Source: Argentina anserina
Lineage: Eukaryota; Streptophyta; Magnoliopsida; Rosales; Rosaceae
Direction: 5' to 3'
NCBI RefSeq assembly: GCF_933775445.1
Contig: NC_065878.1
Coordinates: 8,877,395 to 8,941,394, forward strand
DNA: 64,000 nt
The translations under genes were made by a program, and so were the position numbers. Of this stretch, positions 1-11,690 are shown piece by piece. Below the pieces are notes generated by a model. The model had not been told where the DNA came from and searched no databases. It saw only the letters and a list, made by a program, of their open reading frames with translations. Numbering within the stretch: position 1 is the stretch's first letter; each line of letters begins with the position of its first letter.

Positions 1-1955
1 CGGCATCTCTTTTGAAGAGCACAAGCGTCTGAGAAAATTAACAGCAGCTCCGGTCAATGGTCATGAAGCATTGGCTGTGTACATGAAGTATATCGACGAT
101 ATTGTTGTATCGTCTTTGGAAAAATGGTCGACCACGGGAGAGATAGAGTTTCTAACTCAAGTCAGAAAGCTTACTTTTAAGATTATTATGTATATCTTCC
201 TCAGTTCAGAGAGTGAGCCTGCAATGGAGGCTCTAGAGAAAGAGTATACAGCACTTAACTATGGAGTTAGAGCCATGGCTATCAACATTCCCGGATTTTC
301 TTACCATAAGGCACTTAAGGTAGAGGACTTACAAGTTGGTTTATGTTTCATCAAACGATTGTCTTATCTAACTTAAATCATTATATTTCAGGCACGGAAA
401 AAGCTTGTTGCTATATTTCAAAGTATTGTGAATGACAGAAGAGCTGAAAAAAAGGCCAAAAATTTCTCGAAAAAGAAGCAAGATATGATGGATTCTCTAC
501 TGGAAGTTGAGGATGAAGAAGGAAATAAACTTACGGATGAAGACATTATAGATATTCTGCTCATGTACTTGAACGCTGGTCATGAATCTTCAGGCCATAC
601 CATAATGTGGGCTACAACTCACCTGCAACAACACCCAGAATATTTCCAGAAAGCCAAGGTACTTTTTTTCTTTCTTTTCTTCTTCTTCCTTGAATCTTGA
701 GGGCTTACTATCCTCCTATTTTGTTTTTCTTTCGTCAATGTGCGGAAATACACTGATTCAGTCCATATGTAAGTAACTGTAGGCACATTTGACAGGAATA
801 TGGCAGAATTCATTGTGTGTGCGCGCTTGTAAATACACGCATAATATTTGAGGCTAACATAGTGTACAGTATTATATCAAGTGTAAAACATATTGTCTTC
901 TGGAAAAAGTTCCACTGGCTTGACTTATTTTTCTTTTTCGATTCAGTAAAAATGGTATTAGTTGCTTGAACCAATCATATCTAGTCTAAACTTTCTCCAA
1001 TGATCCCAAACTTCAACTTCCTAATCATGTTTAGCCAACTGCAGGCCGAGCAAGAAGCAATTTTGAAGAGGAGGCCACCAACTCAGAAGGGATTGAACCT
1101 CAAGGAATACCGAGAAATGGAATACCTTTCCAATGTACATATTAGCGGCTCCCCTTTCTCTTTTATTCAGACTACCAACGCATTTCACTAATCCTTTGAA
1201 ACTGTATAGGTGATTGATGAAACTCTTCGTGTTGTTTCTTTCTCACTTGTGGCTTTTCGAGAGGCAAAAAAAGATGTCAATGTGAACGGTGAGTTTTTTA
1301 TTTTATTTCTGTTATATGCATCCAATTAACTGAATTAAGGATACACGTTTTCTGTCATGAGTACCATTGCGTAAATGCACTCGAACAGAACATTTAATTA
1401 CTTAATGGCTTCAATACCAGGTTATATTATTCCCAAGGGGTGGAAAGTCTTAACATGGTTCCGGAGTGTTCACTTGGATTCTGAAATATATGAAAATCCA
1501 ATGGAGTTCAACCCTGATAGATGGACAGTAAGTTGTTTTCATTCACTGACAATTTGATAACTAAAATAGTTATACAGGTCAAGAATTTCTCATCGTATAT
1601 TTAATTGCTTTTACTGGTATAGAATTATACACCAAAACCAGCAACTTTTATGCCCTTTGGAGCTGGAAGCAGGCTGTGCCCTGGTAATGATCTTGCTAAA
1701 ATGGAAATTGGAATTTTCCTTCACCATTTTCTGCTCAACTACAAGTGAGTCATCTTGTAACCAATTCCTCCCCACAATCAGAATTGTGAATGTTTTGTTG
1801 TTTTCTAATCTTATGTATGACATTGGTGCTGCAGGCTAGAACGGCTTAATCCTGAGTGCCCATTAATGTACTTACCGCATTCGAGGCCAAAAGACAATTG
1901 CTTGGCAAGAGTCAGGAAAGTTACAACAGAGGAAGTCAGAGAAGTAAATACATGA
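1..1955 (+). CDS. KAO: KAO-a: ent-kaurenoic acid oxidase (CYP88A-type P450), 5' part outside window
   Basis: Seen: exons 2-319 (cut by the window edge), 392-658, 1045-1134, 1210-1288, 1421-1527, 1623-1744 and 1835-1955, all joined by GT-AG introns in consistent phase, giving 367 visible residues with no stop. P450 landmarks are the I-helix AGHESSGHT, the K-helix ETLR, and the heme loop [11 protein letters not shown] with the axial cysteine. Exon lengths 267/90/79/107/122 equal those of KAO-c. Family knowledge: CYP88A enzymes of the ER oxidise ent-kaurenoic acid in three steps to GA12, an early gibberellin precursor. The C-terminus (ending EEVREVNT) differs from KAO-c, whose last exon ends in a Cys-rich tail. 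Nearest relatives in the window are KAO-b and KAO-c, so it is the first visible member of a tandem array. The N-terminal membrane anchor and promoter cannot be judged here. Confidence 0.93.
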
Positions 1956-2578
1956 AAGGAGTGCTCTTGTTATTCCATAACCTATATGTTTAGCTTAGAC
2001 AAAGTGTGACATAAGCTACATTGTTCCTTGTTTTGGTTGGCAAATTATGAGCTGCATTCCCATCTGTTACTAATCAAGAGCTTATCTTGTCACTTTTCAG
2101 CATTAGATTTAGTTGTCAAAGAGATTATTAATCTTAGCAGGAACAGAGGCCTAGCATGCACACCCTTCTCAATGAGAGCTGGTGGTAATGATGTGCATTG
2201 TAGGCAGTTTCTGTCTGTTTTGTTTTTGGAAGATGCATTGTAGGCAGGTTATGTATAACTAGGCATGTAACCGTGGTTACGTTAATCGCAATAATTTAAG
2301 CTTGTTGGAAATTAGTTGTTTTTGCCTGTTTTCTGTACCCTCTTACACAAAGCTGCTGCTTATTTACTTTTTTAATTTGATAAAATACTGGTCATTTATT
2401 TCTTAAGACTGAGAACTCCCACATCCCTATCGACGCCGACGCTCACTAGAACTCTGGCATATCATGGGGCCTGACGGTGACGCCGTTCGCCATCAAGGAC
2501 GAGAACAATCAACCTCCGGCCTACGGATTCGGTGGCCAGCATGTGGAACGACTGCTATGAGGTAATCTGTGTTGAGCC
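1956..2578. other. 3' flank of KAO-a; short unidentified coding-like patch
   Basis: AT-rich 3' UTR and spacer. Around 2400-2570 composition becomes GC-richer and one + frame reads like coding sequence (for example TPFAIKDENNQPPAYGFGGQ) but is bounded by stops. I do not recognise the family; it may be a gene fragment or chance. Confidence 0.3.
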
Positions 2579-3544
2579 TGTAGAACGCGAATCTGAAAAC
2601 AAAAAAGAATGCACACACGTGTACAAATAAAATGTGATTTATTAAATATCAAGCGCCGGGTTACAATCTTTGTGAACTCCTCTGATTTTATCTCCGTATG
2701 TAACTTGGCTCAAGGGTGACGTGGACTTGATCTTGAGAATTTGAATTTGATTTGGATTTGGATTTGGATTTGGATTTAGATTTGGATTTGATGAAGAACG
2801 AGTGATTTAACAGCTTGATAATTCTTCGTAGACTTGAGTTTGGATTTGGACTTGATGAAGAACGAGCGATTTGGTAGCTTGACGATTCTTCGTGGACTTG
2901 AGTTTGGATTTGGATTTGATGAAGAAAAAGCGATTTTGTAGCTTGACGATTCTTCGTGGACTTGAGTTTGGATTTGGATTTGATGAAGAACAAGCGATTT
3001 GGTGGCTTGATGATTCTTCGTGGATTTGATGATCTTCGTGAACTTGAGAGACTTCGGGATTTGTCGAGAATGATTTTTCTCAAGTGATTTTCTCTCTTCT
3101 TCTCAAGTCATTTCTCTTTATGTTGAATGGGGTATTTATAGTGTTAAAGTTTCTATTTTTTAGAATATTTTAATGACACTAAAATAATAAATTCTTTAAT
3201 TGTATAATTAAATCAATATGTATTTTTCAATTAATTTAAAATTAGTTATTCTCATAACTAAATTAAACAGAAAATAATTGACTTAATTATAACCGTTAAG
3301 GAATTTATTAATTTAATCAAATGTCTGATTACCATTTTGAATCGTCAACGACATTCAATTTCCGATTTACGTCGGAATCACGTAGCTTCAATTACGATCA
3401 TCCATTTATGTACTGACACGAGTTTTCTTCAAATCTGCACCAATTTTTTTTACTTTTGGGCCACGTGTGCAATTTTGTCAGACTCTTGGTCGATTTAATC
3501 ATTTAACGAATATAATTTACTTCATTAAATTTCATGTGTCTACG
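2579..3544 (-). mobile_element. Candidate solo LTR, reverse orientation (966 bp)
   Basis: Left end TGTAGA and right end TCTACG form short terminal inverted repeats (last base degenerate). Flanks are GAGCC (2574-2578) and TAGCC (3545-3549), a 4/5 match to a 5-bp target duplication. On the - strand a TATA box (TATAAATA, near 3131) precedes the repeat region and an AATAAA-like A-rich stretch lies near 2620, as in an LTR read right to left. The open - frame at 2688-3083, rich in Lys/Ser, is explained by the internal tandem repeat. The boundaries are an inference from these features. Confidence 0.5.
2785..3035. repeat. 64-bp tandem repeat, about 4 copies
   Basis: The motif ATGAAGAA recurs at 2791, 2855, 2919 and 2983, exactly 64 bp apart. 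Each unit continues into a variant of a segment ending TTCTTCGTGGACTTGAG and a short GGATTT run. It is preceded by pure (GGATTT)n-like repeats at 2745-2790. It lies inside the candidate LTR. Confidence 0.9.
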
Positions 3545-3559
3545 TAGCCCTCAATCCAT

Positions 3560-4305
3560 CTCTATGCCTTGTCTGCCCATTTCTCATGTCTTCACAAATT
3601 GGCTCCAATCTCTCCCTCAACAACTCATACCCGACATCCTCATTAGACTGCCAATCAAATCCTTGCTCAGATTCACCTCTGTTTGTAAATCATGAAACTC
3701 CAATATCAAAGATCCAACCTTTAGCCGTACCCACCTCACCCGCACTCTCAATTCCAATCACCAAAACCTGCTGTTATTCCACAATGTCTCTGATGAAGGC
3801 ACTTCCGAGTCTTACGGAGTAGTTCCCATTTCTGGGTTTAAACAAGACTCTTACCTTACATTCTGATGACACTGCTTTTACTGAGCACTGTAAGATTGAG
3901 TTTCATGTTGCTCTTAAGGAAATGATTATGATGAAGAGTCCCTGTTTTCGTGTTGTGGGGTACTTGTGATGGGCTGGTTCTCCTCTCTGATGATATATGC
4001 CTTGATACTGACAACTTTGTTTTATGGAACCCTGGTATAAGAAAGTATGTTGTCCTTCCTAAGCTCACTGTAAGGATTTCGACACGCGGTGAGTTAAAGG
4101 CTTGCATTGGTCTGGGTTATGATGCTGTAAAGAATGACTATAAGGCTGTGAGAGTGACTTCTCTTGTGAATCAACCTGATCACTACCCCAGGGGTATGGT
4201 TCAGTACTATTCGCTGTCACTGGCTCATGGGCATACTTCGTGTTCTTCCTCCATGTATGGCCAAATTGGAGTAGATATGATGTTGACTTTTTTTTCTTCC
4301 AAGTA
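3560..4305 (+). pseudogene. F-box / FBA-domain protein pseudogene
   Basis: One + frame gives a clear F-box: LPQQLIPDILIRLPIKSLLR followed by FTSVCKS, then TGA at 3693-3695 where the family has Trp, then NSNIKDPTFSRTHL. A second stop follows near 3870. A frame beginning around 3950 gives an F-box-associated segment, with CDGLVLLSDD and NFVLWNPGIRKYVVLP as hallmark strings, and ends at 4306. In intact members the F-box binds SKP1 in an SCF ubiquitin ligase while the FBA domain recognises substrate. Here the stops and frame change make it a relic. No start codon with good context precedes the F-box; the candidate solo LTR ends just upstream (3544) and may have removed the promoter. Confidence 0.8.
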
Positions 4306-6860
4306 GAGATGCCGGAGAAGACGAGAGAATTGAATAAATAAAAATAAAAACATATAAGGGCATTTAAGGAAGTTAGAAGATAGTTAAAAAGAATTTAACT
4401 AACATTTTGGCCGGAAATAGACGAAATGGATCAGTTAGTCAAAAAATGAAAATATCAAAAGTGACCGATTTAAATTGAAACTCAAAAAAGTAAATTGTCG
4501 AGACTCTAAAAATACGAGAAGTGACCAATATTTTGTCCTTTTTAATTTATATAACCTGGCCTGGAATCAATATCATCAAATGTCTGATGCAACATACATT
4601 TATATTTATATGTTTTCGGTTATATTTATATTTATATATTTATACATTTATATTTATATGTTTTTAGGTCTCGGTTGAAGAAGAATTTGATACTCGTCAA
4701 TGTGTGACCCTGAGAAAATAATTATTGTACATATAGCACTGTACAATAATTTTCATTTCCGATGGGAATTTTCTAGTGTTTGGTAATGTAAGGATAGTTA
4801 AAGTTGTCAGAAAAAAAAACTGTAATCAATGCAATAACATAATAGATAATTGGACGAATTGAGAAGAGAAGTTGGTCCTTAGGACATGAAACGCCTTATT
4901 TTTAACGATAATTGAACACTTAAAAAATGACACATATTTTTATTGGGAATTCAAGCGAGGAACTTTTTTTTTCATTTTTTTACATTAATATAAAATATCA
5001 TACCTAACAATGTCAAATGAAAGAATTGACATTTATGTATTACAGTATGATGAAACCCTCACTTTCAGTAAAATTCTCCCATGATGAGAAACATAACATA
5101 AGAATAATGGCTTACAGAGGTCAAATCCACTCAACTCTAAATAAGTTTCCTACCTTTTTCAGGAAATCACATTTCCGAGCCTTATTTCCCTTCAAAATTG
5201 AAGTAAGAACTAATATGAATGAAGGCTGAGGTTCACACATGTAAAGCCTTATTTGAATTGGAGTTCGGTGGGTAGATGACCACTCACTATCTTTCCCTTT
5301 CTCATTGTTTTGCGCGATACCACTCTCTCCGTTGTGAATTCTCATTTCTCTCCATCTGCAAAAACACCACCGGCACCATATTTTTCACCGATCGGCGAAA
5401 CCAGTACACATCATGATAAGGTCAAAATAACCTTACAATTAACCCTGTAAAATATTATCAAGCATAGTATAAAATAAGCAGAGATTGTTCGATGTTAGAG
5501 ACTGAGGATATTCAATTCGCACAAAAAAATTAAACTAAACTAACTAGACCGATGAATTGGAAGTTTGATTATAATGAAAAGAAATAAATGAACAATGATA
5601 TATTTGATAAAGATCAGATGTAGATGAGGTTAGGGATTCAGTTATCCACCAACAATATTTACTTCTAAACACGACAAGTAACCTAATTCTTTTATTTTGC
5701 TGTGAGAAAGAAACAAATCAAGACTCAACAACAAGCACACTGTATACGTTCTTACTACTTCTCTTGAGTTATTTAACGCCGTGAAATACACATAAGTAAG
5801 TCTATTCGATGGATGCAAAGATCATTAAAAAGAACATGTCAAAGTTTGAATGGTTATAGAGTCCAAACTAGTATAGAAGTTATCTAGTATGCAACCCTAA
5901 CTATTTGGTTCTTGACTATTGTACTATAGTCTTTACTACTTATGACAAAAGAAACAAAACAATTAGGTGAATTATTTAAGTTAAGTGTAGCACCGATTAC
6001 ATACAAACATTCTAAGCTGACCTACAGAGAACATAGACATGCAAAAGTTATCTATAAACCGAGAAACAAACACTCAATGTCACTATTTGCATAAATAAAA
6101 ATAACTAGGCTAACTTGCAAAAGCGTTCGACAAAAATGAGGCTTCTAACCTAGCCTCTAACACAAAATATTTAGCTACTCATATTTATAAATTACACAAA
6201 GTAAAATCAACTATTGAAAGCCTTGATGCAATATGGAGGTGAGCTCGAGGAGATGTGGACTCGTCCTTGAAGAAATTGATGGTGGGTTCCCTTGCAATTG
6301 TGTGAAGCAACTTGTGGAGGTCTTGATGAGATTTAATTTGTAGCACATGAGGAGATATATATTGTAGCTTGAGGAGATAGAAGGTGAGTTCGATCAGTTT
6401 GAATGGTGAATGAGAGAGGATGTTGTGATGATTCATGAATGAATTGAATGTCTCAGTCTGCCTATGCCTCTGTCTTTCTCTTAATTAACCTTATATATAA
6501 ATCCTTCTCAAATATCATTCGAACTCCTCTTTTCTCTCTACTTCTCGGCCAACAATTTCTTCTTAGTCATTCTCTAGGTATCATTCGGTCTTTATTTTGT
6601 AAGAAATAAAAATAAAAATTCTCAAATATACTCTAGTAAAATCTGCTGAGATCTCCACTCTGTATTGAAAGCTTCAATTTTATCACTCAAGGAGAAATTT
6701 TGCAACCTCCCAGAGAACCACGTGACAATATCTAGTGGTCCTCCTCACCTGTTATGTTTTGACACGTGGATTTATTACACCAAAATAATAATTTTACACA
6801 TTTTTATTATTTGTGTAATGACCATCATGGGTATTGATGATTTTAAACTATGATTTTAGA
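4306..6860. other. AT-rich intergenic DNA, no gene recognised
   Basis: No open frame here resembles a known family. There are TATATTTATATTTA-type low-complexity stretches at 4600-4665. A TATA-like ATATATAA (about 6490) and the purine-rich block at 6190-6440 look like LTR regulatory sequence in reverse orientation, but I could not find matching ends or a target duplication. Confidence 0.4.
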
Positions 6861-6865
6861 TTTAA

Positions 6866-6960
6866 AGTTAGAGTTTAGGGTTTAGGGTTTAGGGTATAGG
6901 GTATTAGAGTGTAGGGTTTTAGGGTTTAGGGTATTAGAGGGAGTTGTATGTAGGGTTTTA
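6866..6960. repeat. Interstitial telomere-like repeats (TTTAGGG variants)
   Basis: Several TTTAGGG units in tandem, with degenerate units (TATAGGG, ATTAGAG, GTAGGGTTT). This is the plant telomere repeat in an internal location, as in telo-box regions or healed breaks. The remaining bases to 7215 are AT-rich with no gene. Confidence 0.8.
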
Positions 6961-7220
6961 GAAAGAAACCCAAAATAGTCTTTGATAAAATAGCTTAAAT
7001 ATTTTTTTTAAATCCTACGTGTTTGTAATTATAATGAATGACCACAGGACATTGCCCTGTGGTTCTCCGTGATGACTGAAAAATTGCTCTCACTAAAGTA
7101 CCCGCATTATGTTTCTCACAAAATATCTTAAAACAATAAAGAAGTTAATATGACATTTTAAACGAAATTAACAAGTACAAGTATAAGGATTTACACTATA
7201 TATAATATAGTTGCATAAGT

Positions 7221-10080
7221 TGTCACATCCCGGAAGGGAAAATGACGGTATTAGAGTTAGAAATTTTGGATTAATAAACGAATAAATGAACAGAGTCTGT
7301 TTGAACACTCGCTAGTTTGGAAACTTGTACAAATTGTTTTTTGCTAAACAACAAACTGAGTTTTACAAGTGTAACTTGAAAATACCAACTCAAATTACGA
7401 CTTTGAAACTTACGTGAAATAATTATGCGAGCTTTACAATAATTTGAAACAACGGAAGGTGATCAAGAGCCACCGGCCCAAAAAAATACAACTATGGCAA
7501 CCCAAAATATACAACAAGGTGACAGAATTTATGATACAACCTCAGAACTTATATCTCAATAAGAACAAGATACAAGAGAGAGAGAGAGAGAGAGAGAGAG
7601 CTAGTAAAATAAAAATGACTTCAAACGGCCCAAATGATGTGTACTCCTAAACTTCACATTTCCTAAACTCTTGCTAGATCCTAATTTGCACAGAAACTAT
7701 AGTAGAGGTGAGCTTCGTCCTTGCTCACCCAGTAGGGGCCAGCCCACCTATGTGGTTTGAAAATGAGGTAGGCTAAGTTTTATGAAAACTTAAATAGTTT
7801 TAGATGAAGCTTTTATTACAAAAGGGATAAGTTATCTTTTAGGGAAATCAATGCAAACATGTATGATGGCCATCAATAATATCCAGTCAGTGGTGACCGA
7901 TCCTAACGACTTGTAGCAGAACTATCAAGTCGAGACCGACTGCCTTCGTTGAAACAACAAAGGAGTGAGAGTGTCAATTTCCTGGAATGGACATCAATAA
8001 TATCCAGTCAGTGGTGATCGATCCAATTCTTTAAACAGGGCATGGCCCCTCCAGAGGTTTACGGTTATCGACACCGACGGGTTACCGGAATACCAGGCCC
8101 CATTCACTCTCAGGTCTACTCACTCACGAAGTATCTGTCTATCCTTGGGTTTTAGTATTTCTAAAACAATAATGCAATTCATTTAACATTCAAATAAATC
8201 AGCCGAGGCATCGACAATGAATTTAAGGGCACAAAATACACAAAGGGGGTTAGCTCACTCTACCTGGATTGAAATGCAGAATCCACGTTGCTCATCCAAT
8301 CCCAAAGTAATGTTGTTATTGCTGCTCTAGCTTTGTACGATCTCATTGTATCAACTCTAAATCCATTTATCAAAGAGTTAATACTAATTTCCGAGTAACG
8401 TAAATTGACTCGATTCAGTATTCCTAGTTTGACTAGGAAAGTCAAAGGTTAACTTTATGTTGACCAAGTATTCCTAGGTTGACCATGAATTGACCATGTT
8501 GACCAATTATTGACTAAATTTTGGAAAACCCGAAAATATTCTAACTTTAAATGTCGAGCGATAAAAAACATACTTAAGATCGAATTGACGACTTTATTAT
8601 TTACCGACACATTTCTAATTAAATGTATTCTCAATTCTTAAACCGGGCGATAATCGAAAATAACTTGAGTCGTAACTAGACGTTACGTGAATCGTTGCCA
8701 TTTTAGAATAAATCAGGTTTTCACTAACTTACCATAGGTAAAAGTAAACCGTAAAAATCACTTGGTAAATAGTAAATAGGTAACTTAGGATACAACTGTA
8801 AAGAGTAAAAGTCAAACGGTTAAACAATAACTTTCTGTCAAGGGCATTTTGGTAATTCACCCCATGGTAAAAGTAAAAAGATTAAATTGTAACAGTAAAA
8901 ACCCATCTTTTTACACTAGTCTACTCCGACTCTCTTTCCGGCCTCCAAAACCGACTTTGATCAAGCCTAAACTAACAAGCAATGTACTCACAAGCTTCTC
9001 AACAACATTAAAGACACAAAAACACAAGAACCTAAGGAATTGGAGTACAATTACTACCTCCACAAGTCCAAAACGCAGAGCCGAGGCTGCTTCTGCACTC
9101 CTCACCACGTCCTGGCATTTACAAAGGTCTCTGGGTCTCCCCCAAGCTTGCCTCGTCGTTCAGACAGAGAGAAGACTCTCCGGAGATGATGGTTTGTGTC
9201 GGAAGAAAACAATGAAAGAGGAAAGTTCGGATTCATCACTTAAATCAAGGAATTAATGATGGAACTAAGTTGGAGATTGAAAACAGAAATTGATAATTAC
9301 CTTAGTAGAAAAATTGAGTTTTTGGAGTCCTAAACATTGCCGCAAGGAGGCGGATTTCGACAGTGGTGCGGCGGAGAGGAACCCCAGAAAAAGGGAAGAG
9401 AAACCAGCTTCCGATTTGAAGAAATTAGTGAAGGAACTGAATTAGATATGAGGATTGGAGGACTGGGCTTACCAAATCGTGGTCAAGGAAGCTCGCCGGA
9501 GCTCAAAACCAAGCCGGAATCCATGGAGCTTCTCTTATTGTTCTTCATTTTTTTCACTTCGATTTGAAACCAAAACGTGGATGCTTGAGTGATCGATGGG
9601 CATCAATATGAAGAGGAAAACGAGGGGAGTATGATGGTGTGGTTGAATGTCGCTGGAGTTCTGTGGCGGCGGTGGCACAAGGCCGAGAAGGTGGCATTGG
9701 TGTTTGGTTCATTGAGGGAACAAAGAGGGAGAAGGAAAGAATGAGGGAGAGAGAGAAGAACGAAGATTTTTAACAATTAAATGGACTTGGGCCTGGGTCT
9801 GGGCTCGGGTCAACAAATGGTCTGGGCTGGGCTTTTTGAAGCCCATAAACAAAAACCTAAAACCGATTTTCAGAAAATAATTTTTAAAACAAGTAAAACC
9901 TTTAGAAATTCGTAAAATTAAAACTGAGCATCAGAAAAATATTAGGAAGACACTTCTGATCTCGTGGCGACGTGTAGCTTAATTTCGACATATTAAACTA
10001 TGTTTTCGACATTTAGGATAAATATTGATTAATTAATCATAATGGGTCAGTAATCGAGAATAGAAATCTTGGGTATTACA
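7221..10080. mobile_element. Solo LTR, 2860 bp, TSD TAAGT
   Basis: Begins TGTCACATCC and ends GGGTATTACA (TG...CA). It is flanked on both sides by TAAGT (7216-7220 and 10081-10085), the 5-bp duplication typical of LTR retrotransposon integration. No gag or pol frame is present and no second LTR exists, so it is read as a solo LTR left by recombination. A (GA)n tract lies at about 7575-7601. Open frames inside (8849-9256, 9337-9567) resemble no protein I know. Confidence 0.85.
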
Positions 10081-10085
10081 TAAGT

Positions 10086-11690
10086 GCTCCTATCACATCA
10101 CCAACACCATCTTCTTCCTCGTTTTCTTTTCTATTCATCCACGCTAGAAACTTCAACATGCAATGCAACCAATGTTACTACTTCGACGCAACTCGATCAC
10201 TACATGCAAGTATGCAACCTTAAGCTTCGGTTGAACCCGACCTGGTATTGAGGCTCCGGCAAGCTTAATCTTCTTCCATTGCTATTAGTTATTTAATTCT
10301 CTTGTTAAATAATTTAGCTCTTCAAGCCTGATCCCAAACTAAAGATTTTAACAATCCTCTGTTTCAACATTATTCTGATGCATCATATAAGATACTATTG
10401 ATACATAAGCAACTGGTATATCCATTATATTTCTATTTTCCTTTCTCCTCTCTACTTTTTCTCCTTAGTTTGTTTTATTTCCTCTCTTTTTCATTGCTTA
10501 CATTATTTTTCCTATTTTGTTAGTATTTCTTACATTCTTTCATATTTTCTTCCTTTTTCTTCTCCGTTTAAGGAAATTTGGTTTATTGATGACTGATGTA
10601 TATATTTCTATTCCTGGATTTTAAATTTATTATTTTGAATGATATATAATTTTGATGAGAAAAAATTCCTACAAATGATATTGAAAAAAAAAACACTCTC
10701 AATTAGCCTAAGCAAAATTTATATCCTTGATCAGTCACTGAATCTAGGGTGTATACTAAAATGCATAATTTATACTAAATAACTATGTACAAAAAATTGG
10801 GAGAAAATTGGGAGAGTCGGGTGAATCTTCTCCTTGGTCGATACCAAGGATGGTATGGGTCGATATCCGGTCGATACCAAGGAGGCAAGGATGGTCACGT
10901 GTTGATCAGTGACTCTATCATGCTTGTTACTGCCCTAGATAGAGATCGAGGGAGATGATCTATCTGTTATGCCTTCCAATCTTTTTAAATTCAGCACATA
11001 CATCGATAGAAAAGCAAATTGTGTTGTTGTTTCACTACTAGCGAAACGGCTAAAGGGTACAGATTCAATGGGGACGACATGTTTTTATGTGGCATATTTG
11101 CTCAGTAAAGACATATGAGTGTTTGTCGTCCTAAAATTGAGACATGGGATGGTATTTGTCTCCATTTGTGGGTAAGTTAAGTAACAAATTTGCCACGGAC
11201 TTAATCATCATTTGTCTCAAAAATTTGCTATGTTTGGAAGTCTTGATGGTATGTGGTTAGTGTAGAGTCCTGCTATTATCAGGATATTCTCTACGAGGAG
11301 TCGAAGATATCAGTCACCGTACCTTTTCTAATGTAGTCTGATATTCAGGCTTTATGTCCTTCCTCCCCATTGCAAAATGATATTTTCCATAGTATTATAA
11401 TAAATGGAGCCCCTTTTAGAAAACAATAATAATAGTAAAATGAAGCCTAAAATAAAAGATAAAAACAAATTTGGGAGATTCTAATAGAAGATGTGGAATT
11501 TGAAGTCTCCCCTCATCACTCTTTTTTTCCCCAAATGTTTTTGGAGATCTTGAGAACAAGATTTTTTTTTCTTTTTCATTTTTCGGTTATAAGTCTTATT
11601 TCTTTCCCTTATTTTTATTGGGCAAAGTAGTGTTACCAAATCCAATTTTAAATTAAAAAAATCAATGAAAAAAATCTAATTATAACATGG
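10086..11690. other. Intergenic, no gene seen
   Basis: AT-rich with pyrimidine-rich runs (10420-10570). A direct repeat around GGTCGATACCAAGGA occurs twice at 10836-10886. CACTACTAG-like sequence at 11033 resembles the tip of a CACTA transposon, but no opposite end was found. Confidence 0.4.

Noticed and set aside
2688..3083. 131-codon Lys/Ser-rich frame on -
   Set aside because: It follows from the GGATTT and 64-bp tandem repeats in a candidate LTR.
11033..11100. Possible CACTA transposon tip (CACTACTAG)
   Set aside because: No matching inverted end, 3-bp duplication or transposase found.
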